Virus record (IMG/VR): IMGVR_UViG_3300030098_004715
Coordinates: 1 to 25,956 of that record
DNA: 25,956 nucleotides
Source of the DNA: a virus
Direction: 5' to 3' (one strand)
The notes beneath the pieces are model-generated. The model searched no databases, was not told the origin of the DNA, and saw only the letters and a list, made by a program, of their open reading frames with translations. Of this stretch, positions 5,753-10,884 are shown piece after piece (position 1 is the first letter of the stretch; the number at the start of each line of letters is the position of its first letter). A program made the position numbers and the translations under genes.

Positions 5753-5924
5753 AGAAGATGAAAAAAAAACTCAAGAGTGGTTGAAGAATTTCGATGATCC
5801 TTTGATCCTAAGTAATGCCCGTTACATAGCCGAGTACAACTTTCACTTGCTAAACGATAAAAACAACGAGCAAAACAATTTAACCGAATTTCCTGAAATT
5901 CCCTACGATGATCCACTTAGATAG
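5739..5924 (+). CDS. Hypothetical acidic 61-aa protein
   Basis: From ATG 5739 the protein begins MEDFEEDEKKTQEWLKNF and continues with a helical domain (LILSNARYIAEYNFHLL) and an acidic, Asn-rich tail ending PYDDPLR. It has no membrane segment. It overlaps the 64-aa frame by 14 nt and the next gene by 17 nt, typical of this operon. If the alternative longer frame from 5532 is real, this is instead the cytoplasmic C-terminal domain of a single-pass membrane protein; the sequence alone does not settle this. Family not recognised. Confidence 0.5.
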   Translation: MEDFEEDEKKTQEWLKNFDDPLILSNARYIAEYNFHLLNDKNNEQNNLTEFPEIPYDDPLR

Positions 5925-6255
5925 CGACGTTTTAAATTCCCCCGAACGGATTCTTTTTGAATTAGCAAAAGTCAAAAAAAAGATCTATGAATTAACAGCA
6001 TTAGAAGCAAGTTTGAAAGATGAATTGGAACAGCATCATAAAAATGGAACAATTAGAGGCATTTTTGAATCGGATGGAGTCAAGGCCAACCGATTACATA
6101 CACAGCAAAAATATCTATTTTCAGAGGAATTAAGAAACAAAGAAGAACGATACAAGACAGAAATAGAAAATGCAAAAGAACTAGAAATTAAAGATAACAA
6201 GTGGACAAAAAAATTAGAAACAAATCCAATGTGGAGAATTACTTTTGACAAATAA
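5908..6255 (+). CDS. Coiled-coil protein (115 aa)
   Basis: A highly charged, helical protein. The first third (ERILFELAKVKKKIYELTAL, EASLKDELEQHH) has clear heptads; a short linker (NGTIRGIFESDGVKANRL) follows; and the rest is again Lys/Glu-rich helix (EELRNKEERYKTEIENAKEL). This is the pattern of small phage proteins of unknown function found before RusA-type resolvases. No catalytic motif. It overlaps the preceding gene by 17 nt and the following 30-aa frame by 11 nt. Confidence 0.68.
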   Translation: MIHLDSDVLNSPERILFELAKVKKKIYELTALEASLKDELEQHHKNGTIRGIFESDGVKANRLHTQQKYLFSEELRNKEERYKTEIENAKELEIKDNKWTKKLETNPMWRITFDK

Positions 6256-6337
6256 AGAAAAGATAGAAGCCGCCGAAAAGCGAATTACTGAACTACAAAC
6301 ACTTATTCAACATTGGAGGAAAGATGAAGATAATTAG
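6245..6337 (+). CDS. 30-aa helical mini-protein
   Basis: A TTG start at 6245 is preceded by GGAGA (6232-6236) at 8 nt, a good ribosome site. The peptide (TTG read as Met: MTNKEKIEAAEKRITELQTL, IQHWRKDEDN) is a regular amphipathic helix with I/L heptads, similar to very small coiled-coil proteins in many phage early operons. It bridges the gap between the 115-aa gene and rusA and overlaps both (11 and 14 nt). In-frame heptads, the ribosome site and coupled overlaps are the evidence; no homologue is claimed. Confidence 0.5.
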   Translation: MTNKEKIEAAEKRITELQTLIQHWRKDEDN

Positions 6338-6758
6338 TGTTGATATTGTTGGTGTACCTGTCGCGCAGGGGAGCTTAAAACGTACTGCCTTTGGGGTGAT
6401 TCATAGTAATGACAAACAGTTAAAAGCTTGGCGTGATTCAGTGATGTTTGAGCTGATAAACAAAAAGCCTGATGATTGGGATGTTGACGCGGCTTTTTCT
6501 GTTAGTTGTGAATTTCGTTTTATGCGTCCTAAATCTCACTATTCGACAAAAGGGAACGGGAAACTAAGGGCAGCAGCGCCAAAGTATAAAACGACTAAAA
6601 CAGATGTTGATAAAAATCTAAGGGCAGTTTTCGACAGTATTGAACAATCAGGATTAGCAAGAAATGATAGCCAAATTGTTCACGCTGTTTGTAGTAAACG
6701 CTATTGCGAGACGGGGGAAAGTCCGGGGGCATCTATTACGCTAAGTAGTCAACCATGA
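6324..6758 (+). CDS. rusA: RusA-family Holliday junction resolvase
   Basis: A 144-aa protein, the usual RusA size. RusA dimers cut four-way DNA junctions made during recombination or replication. Visible family features: the N-terminal strand with GVPVAQGSLKR (residues about 10-20), W.DSV helix, FRFMRPKSHY (about 67-76), then TTKTDVDKNLRAVFDSI (about 93-109) carrying the metal-binding Asp residues and the basic side chain, and ARNDSQIVHAVCSKRY (about 114-129) with the third conserved Asp. All catalytic positions appear intact. The Shine-Dalgarno sequence GGAGGA (6314-6319) is strong. The stop overlaps the methyltransferase ATG. With the annealing protein and exonuclease this completes a recombination set. 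Confidence 0.88.
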   Translation: MKIISVDIVGVPVAQGSLKRTAFGVIHSNDKQLKAWRDSVMFELINKKPDDWDVDAAFSVSCEFRFMRPKSHYSTKGNGKLRAAAPKYKTTKTDVDKNLRAVFDSIEQSGLARNDSQIVHAVCSKRYCETGESPGASITLSSQP

Positions 6759-7489
6759 CGCTACGCCTTATTGACACCTTTTCAGGAATAGGAGGTTTTA
6801 GTTATGCCGCTGAAAAACTTGTTGGAGGATTTAAAACAGTTGCATTTGTCGAGTGTGAACCATTTTGTCAAAAGGTATTAAAAAAGCATTGGCCCCATGT
6901 CGAACAATTCCATGACATCAGAACCTACGACCCCGAACCATATTCAGCAGACGTTATTTGTGGGGGATTTCCTTGCCAAGACATCAGCCAAGCCGGATTG
7001 CAAGCCGGTATCACCAAAGAAACTAGGTCAGGCTTGTTTTTCCAGCTCATGCGAATCATTTGATTGGTTCGACCAAAATACATTGTCTTGGAAAACGTCG
7101 CAGCGATCCTTTTTAACGGGTTGGGAATCGTACTCGGAGAGCTGGCCCAGGCAGGGTATGACACAGAATACGCTTGCATACCAGCAAGTGCTTTGGGAGC
7201 CTGCCATAAAAGAGACAGATTTTGGCTTGTTGCCTACCCCAGTTGCCTCGGATTACAAAGGAAGATCAGGGCAGGGGTTTCAAGCCAGACATGGAGCCAA
7301 AAGGATAGCCGACGTCTTGACCCAAACTGGCGACGGTACAAGAGTAAACCCGTGTTGGACAGAGGAAGCGATGGGCTATCCGATTGGATACACAGAACTA
7401 AAGCATTAGGAAATAGCATTGTTCCTCAAGTTGCAGCGATACCACTACAAAGGGTTTTAGATTTAGAAAAACTTACTGTCTCTACTTAG
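6755..7489 (+). pseudogene. C5-cytosine DNA methyltransferase, interrupted by an in-frame TGA
   Basis: Dcm-type enzymes methylate cytosine at C5. The same frame runs from ATG 6755 to 7489 with one TGA at 7061-7063. Before it: motif I DTFSGIGGFSYAAE and motif IV GGFPCQDIS with the catalytic Cys. After it: ENV (motif VI, YIVLENVAAIL), KRDRFWLVAYP (motif VIII) and motif X ALGNSIVPQVA. All core motifs survive; the TGA replaces a single residue between LMRII and LVRPKY. It is either a nonsense mutation, a readthrough site, or a split enzyme, since TTG follows directly (TGATTG) and could restart translation; natural split C5 methyltransferases are known (M.AquI, M.EcoHK31I). With about 245 codons the target-recognition region is very short. 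A second open frame overlaps most of it. Confidence 0.82.
6897..7409 (+). CDS. Overprinted protein in the +1 frame of the methyltransferase
   Basis: This 170-codon frame lies wholly inside the methyltransferase gene, shifted by +1, and has no stop where that gene has its TGA. Its product is not shadow-like. It carries, in order, GDFLAKTSA (about 23-31), LSWKTSQRSFLTGWESYSES (about 63-82) followed by WPRQGM, LLPTPVASDYKG (about 112-123) and NPCWTEEAMGYPIGYTELK (about 151-169). I recall the same series (DF-x-KTSA, SW-T-Q, ETWPRSGM, PTPTASDYKG, NP-WVEWLMGFPIGWTDL) from phage proteins near cytosine methyltransferases. DFLAKTSA is read from the DNA that encodes the catalytic GFPCQDIS, and GYPIGYTEL from that encoding DWIHRTK. 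Function unknown. Start ATG 6897 is the first after a stop; no ribosome site is seen. Confidence 0.6.
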   Translation: MSNNSMTSEPTTPNHIQQTLFVGDFLAKTSAKPDCKPVSPKKLGQACFSSSCESFDWFDQNTLSWKTSQRSFLTGWESYSESWPRQGMTQNTLAYQQVLWEPAIKETDFGLLPTPVASDYKGRSGQGFQARHGAKRIADVLTQTGDGTRVNPCWTEEAMGYPIGYTELKH

Positions 7490-7495
7490 ACATAG

Positions 7496-7525
7496 TTGAC
7501 AAGGGTCAACCCCTGTGTGTATAAT
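7496..7525 (+). promoter_or_regulatory. Consensus sigma-70 promoter with repressor operator
   Basis: Perfect boxes: TTGACA (7496-7501), 18 bp, TATAAT (7520-7525). The operator GGGTCAACCC (7503-7512) lies inside the spacer one base after the -35. This is the strongest promoter in the window and would be shut by a repressor bound there. It drives the 59-aa membrane-protein gene at 7565. Confidence 0.82.
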
Positions 7526-7542
7526 AAAAGAGTCAATTCGAC

Positions 7543-7556
7543 CCGTGGAGACACGG
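7543..7556 (+). promoter_or_regulatory. GNRA-tetraloop hairpin in the 5' leader
   Basis: CCGTG (7543-7547), loop GAGA, CACGG (7552-7556): five perfect base pairs closed by a GNRA tetraloop, in the short leader between the promoter and ATG 7565. There is no T-run, so it is not a terminator. It may protect the 5' end of the mRNA or tune translation. Confidence 0.5.
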
Positions 7557-7564
7557 CCTATTAA

Positions 7565-7744
7565 ATGACTTCTTCTTCTCTTTCTCAACTGCCATATCAT
7601 CCTCTACTTAAAGAGGCTAAGCAAATGAGAGAAAGCTTAAACGAGACTCAAGGATTACAGGCCAAGTTAAACCGCCAAGAAAAAGTAAGCACATTTTTGT
7701 TTTACGCCTTTGCGATTTCTCTTTCAGCCGCCTTTATCTTTTAA
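7565..7744 (+). CDS. 59-aa tail-anchored membrane protein
   Basis: ATG 7565 to TAA 7744. The first 40 residues are polar and helical (LKEAKQMRESLNETQGLQAK), followed by one C-terminal membrane segment (FLFYAFAISLSAAFIF) that ends the protein, so it would be anchored with its N-terminus in the cytoplasm. It is the first gene behind the strongest repressible promoter, hence probably made early in lytic growth. Candidates are superinfection exclusion or a lysis-related membrane protein; nothing in the sequence decides. Too small for usual gene-calling cut-offs. Confidence 0.62.
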   Translation: MTSSSLSQLPYHPLLKEAKQMRESLNETQGLQAKLNRQEKVSTFLFYAFAISLSAAFIF

Positions 7745-7748
7745 GCAA

Positions 7749-7973
7749 ATGATGACCTTTGAAAACTGGCTAGAAACCAGACAAGGCAAATTCTTTTCTA
7801 ATCTGTCCTTAGACTCCGAGCAAAGCGAAAAAGCTAAAGAAGCGAAACAACTAGCTTTGCAACGTATTTTTCTCGTATGTAGAGAAAATCAATTCGATCC
7901 AATTCCCGGCGTCATGCTTGGTGAATATTGGAGACTCAAGAATAAGGATGGATCAATGAACATCCCAACTTAA
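7749..7973 (+). CDS. Hypothetical 74-aa protein
   Basis: The start is taken as the double ATG at 7749, four bases after the preceding stop; a longer in-frame start at 7710 would overlap the upstream membrane segment. The protein begins MMTFENWLETRQGKFF, has a helical centre (SEKAKEAKQLALQRIFLVC) and ends with a compact segment (PIPGVMLGEYWRLKNKDGS). No family recognised. It closes the transcription unit from 7496, because a strong terminator follows at 7986-8007. Confidence 0.62.
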   Translation: MMTFENWLETRQGKFFSNLSLDSEQSEKAKEAKQLALQRIFLVCRENQFDPIPGVMLGEYWRLKNKDGSMNIPT

Positions 7974-7985
7974 CCATTCATGGCG

Positions 7986-8007
7986 CCCCCTTCATAGGGG
8001 GTTTTTT
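7986..8007 (+). terminator. Rho-independent terminator
   Basis: CCCCCT (7986-7991), loop TCAT, AGGGGG (7996-8001), then six T (8002-8007). A perfect six-pair GC-rich stem with a T-run, ending the unit that begins at 7496. Confidence 0.85.
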
Positions 8008-8027
8008 ATTCCTTCGCTTTTATATCA

Positions 8028-8258
8028 ATGACCAATAATTTAACTTGGGTCGAAATTCCCCAGCTTCGTAAGGAATTGCATTGTTCTGACAAAGTTATCT
8101 ATGCAGCTAAAAAATTAGGTCTTTTTAAACCCGGAGAACATTTTTATGCCCTCGGCAATATCTCTAAAGGTGGTAAACACATTTATTGTGTTGAACTTTG
8201 CCGCCAAGCTTTACTTGATGAAACCGCGAGAGTAGCCAAAGAAAGAAAAAAGAACTAA
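8028..8258 (+). CDS. Small helix-turn-helix protein, excisionase-like
   Basis: A 76-aa protein: LTWVEIPQLRKELHCSDKVI, YAAKKLGLFKPGEHFY, then a turn with GGKHIYCVELCRQALLDE. The arrangement of a first helix, a recognition-type helix (SDKVIYAAKKLGL) and a basic wing (PGEHFYALG.....GGKHIY) is like MerR/AlpA/Xis-type winged-helix proteins. In a phage with an integrase an excisionase is expected, and this is the best candidate in the window, though it lies far from int. It could equally be a regulator. No promoter is obvious between the terminator and the ATG. Confidence 0.55.
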   Translation: MTNNLTWVEIPQLRKELHCSDKVIYAAKKLGLFKPGEHFYALGNISKGGKHIYCVELCRQALLDETARVAKERKKN

Positions 8259-8263
8259 CCAAC

Positions 8264-8382
8264 GTCGGGGAGCCTGAAATCGGTACGTCTTAGGACGGCA
8301 CGTCATAAATCAAGTTCTAGACCCCTTGATGAAAACAGGGCACGAATATGCACAAAAGCATTGGCGTGATCCATCCCCCGAC
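8264..8382 (+). ncRNA. Candidate multibranched structured RNA or mRNA leader
   Basis: A 119-nt stretch without a gene folds by eye into a closed multiloop. P1: GTCGGGG (8264-8270) with CCCCGAC (8376-8382), seven perfect pairs 105 nt apart. P2: CGTC, loop TTAG, GACG (8286-8297). P3: ATCAAG with CTTGAT (8309-8314, 8325-8330). P4: CACG and ATGC with GCAT and CGTG (8341-8368), separated by a symmetric 3x3 internal loop. The 3' strand of P1 ends 9 nt before the next ATG. This could be a riboswitch-like leader of the 112-aa gene or a processed small RNA. I could not match it to a known class. Confidence 0.5.
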
Positions 8383-8391
8383 ATTTAATTA

Positions 8392-8730
8392 ATGAACAAA
8401 AAATTTTTAATTATGCACTACTATCTAGTAATTGGTGTTGAGCGTTCACCTCATTCTCCTGATGATGATGGAGACAGTTACGATGCTTTTAAAGTGGCTG
8501 TTTCATCAGAAAAAGAATTAACATTTGAAGAGTTAAAAAAAGCTTTTGAGGAAGAAGTTGAAATACTTTGGAGTTTGATATTTGACGATCTTGAATTAGA
8601 AGAACAGAAAGAGTGGGTGTGGGGTGAGGGATATAAAAATGTTGATTATGTTTTGGTAAGTAGCGAACCTTTTCCAGAAGATGTTGACATTTTTGGAGTT
8701 GATCTGGCTGTCGATTATCTTGGTAGCTGA
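8392..8730 (+). CDS. Very acidic 112-aa protein
   Basis: The protein has about 28 Asp/Glu against about 9 Lys/Arg, a net charge near -19, with no membrane segment. A beta-type start (FLIMHYYLVIGVERSP), an acidic helix (ELTFEELKKAFEEEVEILWS) and further acidic strands are visible. Such charge is seen in DNA-mimic phage proteins (for example Ocr-type anti-restriction proteins), but no sequence relation is claimed. ATG 8392 is the first start; ATG 8413 is an alternative. Translation starts just after the closed RNA structure at 8264-8382, so expression may depend on how that RNA folds. Confidence 0.6.
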   Translation: MNKKFLIMHYYLVIGVERSPHSPDDDGDSYDAFKVAVSSEKELTFEELKKAFEEEVEILWSLIFDDLELEEQKEWVWGEGYKNVDYVLVSSEPFPEDVDIFGVDLAVDYLGS

Positions 8731-8745
8731 AAAATCGCTAATATT

Positions 8746-8805
8746 GTGGGCCAGCTAACCTTTCTCACTGGTGATGGGGACGAACACTCCAACTGCTGAC
8801 CCATC
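8746..8805 (+). other. Intergenic stretch with two mutually exclusive stems
   Basis: In the gap 8731-8850, GTGGG-C-CAGC (8746-8755) can pair with GCTG-A-CCCAT (8795-8804) with one mismatch and one wobble. Alternatively GATGGG (8773-8778) pairs perfectly with CCCATC (8800-8805). Both use the same CCCAT. There is no coding frame here. A switching leader for the 64-aa gene at 8851 is possible; a chance overlap of repeats is also possible. A TTGACA at 8823-8828 has no matching -10. Confidence 0.3.
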
Positions 8806-8850
8806 CTAAAAATATCTCTATATTGACAATACGCAAGCGTAGTAAGTCTT

Positions 8851-9045
8851 ATGCGTCGCTTTTTAGATTGGTTAGGCTCAGGTTTTGTTTATCGCAGTCC
8901 TACGAATCGTATAGAGGCATGGCGAAAAAATGCGATGTATATGTCTAGTCGTCAGCTAAGAGAATTAACAGGTTATTCAGCCCATTACTCTAAGGCAGTC
9001 ATATTGAGTAGATATATCAATGAACAAATGGGACATATTAAGTAG
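8851..9045 (+). CDS. Small basic protein with an HTH-like segment
   Basis: A 64-aa basic protein. The N-terminus (MRRFLDWLGSGFVYRSP) is hydrophobic and basic; the second half (MSSRQLRELTGYSAHYSKAV, then ILSRYINEQ) has the spacing of a helix-turn-helix, with SSRQLRELTG as first helix and turn and HYSKAVILSRYI as second helix. Probably a small DNA-binding regulator. No clear Shine-Dalgarno site precedes ATG 8851. A terminator follows at 9104. Confidence 0.5.
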   Translation: MRRFLDWLGSGFVYRSPTNRIEAWRKNAMYMSSRQLRELTGYSAHYSKAVILSRYINEQMGHIK

Positions 9046-9103
9046 AATAAATTTGTTGTTTACCCACTAATCAAGTATCAACAGTTAAGGAAGGGAAGGT
9101 CTG

Positions 9104-9137
9104 CCCTTTAACGGTCACACACGTTAGGGGGTTTTTT
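9104..9137 (+). terminator. Rho-independent terminator with a competing upstream hairpin
   Basis: CCCTTTAACG (9104-9113), loop GTCACACA, CGTTAGGGGG (9122-9131), then six T. Ten pairs with two G-T wobbles. The left arm CCCTT can also pair with AAGGG at 9091-9095, giving a hairpin that would prevent the terminator stem. It ends rightward transcription before the two minus-strand genes 9143-9492. Confidence 0.75.
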
Positions 9138-9142
9138 CTTGT

Positions 9143-9322
9143 CTACCGATTACGCCAATTTCTATTCCTACTAGGTTCTGAACGCGCTTGTTCCTTTTCT
9201 ATAGCGTTTAGTCTATGAAAGATTTCGCGTATGTCTGATTGGCGTTTAGAGGATCTATTAGCTAAGACCATCAGAAGGGCGCTAACCATTGCACCAATTA
9301 ACGCGGCATAAATTTCTGTCAT
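9143..9322 (-). CDS. 59-aa single-pass membrane protein
   Basis: ATG 9322-9320 to TAG 9145-9143. It has an N-terminal membrane helix (IYAALIGAMVSALLMVLAN) followed by a basic cytoplasmic tail with a short helix (IREIFHRLNAIEKEQ) and an Arg/Asn-rich end. This shape matches small phage membrane proteins such as holin-like or Rz-type subunits, but no specific family is recognised. The start overlaps the stop of the upstream 56-aa gene (TAATG), so the two form a minus-strand pair. It is too short for most gene finders. Confidence 0.6.
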   Translation of the reverse strand: MTEIYAALIGAMVSALLMVLANRSSKRQSDIREIFHRLNAIEKEQARSEPSRNRNWRNR

Positions 9323-9492
9323 TAATCAGCAAGTAATTTGTTCCACTTATTCCTAATTTCTATTTCTTTCCATAGTCCTGTAAACGTATTCGCATGAGGA
9401 TGATCCGAATTGAAACGCCCATCTAAAAAATATAATTTTTCCATTAATTCAGTACGAGCGGCGTTCTCCCAAATTGATATGTGTTGACTCAT
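9322..9492 (-). CDS. 56-aa hypothetical protein
   Basis: ATG 9492-9490 to TAA 9324-9322, overlapping the following start (TAATG). The protein is soluble and helical: ISIWENAARTELMEKLYFLD, then GRFNSDHPHANTFTGLWKEI, ending KWNKLLAD. The HP-A-TFTGLW element is of a kind I recall from picocyanobacterial phage proteins of unknown function. Divergent from the 9550 gene; the intervening 57 bp carries AT-rich promoter-like sequence (TTGACT 9484-9489 with TAGTTT 9506-9511, weak). Confidence 0.58.
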   Translation of the reverse strand: MSQHISIWENAARTELMEKLYFLDGRFNSDHPHANTFTGLWKEIEIRNKWNKLLAD

Positions 9493-9549
9493 CACTACAA
9501 GGCATTAGTTTATGTATGGTATATACGTCTGCATAGTAAGTAAAGGCTT

Positions 9550-9963
9550 ATGACTGACAACAAACAAAATAGTCAACAAATAGATGTAAATAACGATGAT
9601 GACGACATGCCTGAATATCAGGATATGATCTTATTTTATTTATCAAATGGGGTCAAAACGCTAGTGTTGGTGTGGAGTCTCAGTATTTTAAGCTTGGCGT
9701 ACATCTCATTTCCACCAGTAATTAAAATAGGAAATATAGAATTTGAAATGCCTGATCAACGACCAGATACAAGTTTTGCGAGCGCGATGTTAGGAACGGT
9801 ATTAACTAGCTATGGGTTGAATGTATCAAAGGGTGCATCAGCTAAAAAGAAAAACGGAGAGGGTGGAGGTTCAGGCGGTAATACTCATACAATTTATGTA
9901 AAGTATCCACCAACTGAAGTACAAGTCGTAACTAAAAAACCTGATTCACCTAAAAACACATGA
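9550..9963 (+). CDS. Membrane protein (137 aa), possible holin-like
   Basis: The first 25 residues are polar and acidic. One clear membrane segment follows (VKTLVLVWSLSILSLAYISF, about 36-55), then a segment with IGNIEFEMPDQRPDTSF, a second weaker helix (FASAMLGTVLTSYGLNV, about 75-91), a Lys/Gly-rich linker (KKKNGEGGGSGGN) and a beta-type tail. Two helices and a charged tail fit a class II holin shape, but the family is not recognised. It overlaps the next gene by ATGA (9960-9963), linking it to the secreted-protein group. Confidence 0.6.
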   Translation: MTDNKQNSQQIDVNNDDDDMPEYQDMILFYLSNGVKTLVLVWSLSILSLAYISFPPVIKIGNIEFEMPDQRPDTSFASAMLGTVLTSYGLNVSKGASAKKKNGEGGGSGGNTHTIYVKYPPTEVQVVTKKPDSPKNT

Positions 9964-10460
9964 AACGCCTACTAATCCCATTTCTGCTTTTTGCTGCTAG
10001 CCCTGCAAATGCCAATTTTATTCATCGCATAACTACATCAGGTCAAACGAGCCTTGATAATGCCTTTTCAACTTCTGTTCGTGGGCCGAGTACTTACAGC
10101 GCATCAGGCACAAACATTCAAGTTTCTAGCGCTAATGGTTCAACCTTTGGAGGGCTAAACGTACAGTCTGGAACGGCTCCGGCTGGCCATAAATTAGGAA
10201 CGTACTCTATACACACTGAAGGGTCTGCATGGTCCTTCGTAGAGTCATTCCAATTAGGCGACGCTATACCCAGTGCAACGACCGTTTCTAATGGCACAGT
10301 TGGATCGTTGCCAGCATGGACCACAACCACGACAGGAGCCGGGGGCCATTCACCTGGATCTATTACATTAACGTCTGAACATTTAGTTACAGGAACAGGC
10401 GGCGGTCCGGGTAGTGATGTTGTCTTGCAGACTGTCTCTGAGTTGAGTGTACTTAAATAA
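9960..10460 (+). CDS. Secreted Thr/Ser/Gly-rich protein (166 aa)
   Basis: A clear signal peptide: MKRLLIPFLLFAASPANA, with likely cleavage after ANA before NFIHR. The mature part is rich in Ser, Thr and Gly (GTNIQVSSANGSTFGGLNVQ, LPAWTTTTTGAGGHSPGSI) and predicted beta-structured, ending TVSELSVLK. No cysteines, lipobox or catalytic motif. First of three adjacent genes with signal peptides that all appear to be cut before Asn. Export from the infected cell or lysogen is inferred; the role is unknown. It overlaps the next gene by 14 nt. Confidence 0.72.
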   Translation: MKRLLIPFLLFAASPANANFIHRITTSGQTSLDNAFSTSVRGPSTYSASGTNIQVSSANGSTFGGLNVQSGTAPAGHKLGTYSIHTEGSAWSFVESFQLGDAIPSATTVSNGTVGSLPAWTTTTTGAGGHSPGSITLTSEHLVTGTGGGPGSDVVLQTVSELSVLK

Positions 10461-10884
10461 GCTTTTAATTTTATTTCTGTTGCTAGGTGTTAAGGCAAAG
10501 GCAAATGTTGTCACGCCTCAGTTTTCTTCAGGCACTTTAAATAGTCGTCAAGAGGTTAAAACTGTAGTCGTGGAAAATATCGTATCAGTTGATTATACGA
10601 GTGGGTATCAATACACCGTTTCAGGGACAGGGATAGAGCCTGTTGATGGTGACATGATCAGCCCTAAAGCAACCTTATTAGATGCTCAGACAGTAGACGG
10701 GGTTACTTTTCAGTGGACAGGTATTGACGCTTCCACCAAGCCTGACTGGAAACTGACAACACCGGGCGGATCTTTTAATTTTTCTGAAAGCTTACTTTCT
10801 CCATCATTGTCGAATGTTACGAACATCAATAGAACAACGACTACTGAAAGCATCGTTGAGAGTGTGAGTGTTTTTCTTCAATGA
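10447..10884 (+). CDS. Secreted protein (145 aa)
   Basis: It starts at GTG 10447, inside the previous gene. The signal peptide LNKLLILFLLLGVKAKA is probably cut before NVVTPQ. The mature protein is beta-rich (TVVVENIVSVDYTSGYQYTV, SGTGIEPVDGDMIS, QWTGIDASTKPDWKLTTPGG) and ends with TNINRTTTTESIVESVSVFL. The C-terminal ES(V)SVFL resembles the SELSVL end of the previous protein, hinting at a shared partner or ancestry. No known domain. The stop overlaps the next start by ATGA (10881-10884). Confidence 0.68.
   Translation: MYLNKLLILFLLLGVKAKANVVTPQFSSGTLNSRQEVKTVVVENIVSVDYTSGYQYTVSGTGIEPVDGDMISPKATLLDAQTVDGVTFQWTGIDASTKPDWKLTTPGGSFNFSESLLSPSLSNVTNINRTTTTESIVESVSVFLQ

Noticed and set aside
6925-7179. 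Antisense frame within the methyltransferase
   Set aside because: No recognisable pattern, no ribosome site, and the two plus-strand frames explain the sequence.
8264-8382. A hammerhead or other self-cleaving ribozyme in the structured gap
   Set aside because: TTGATGAAAAC resembles part of a hammerhead core, but the second core strand and cleavage site are not in the required places.
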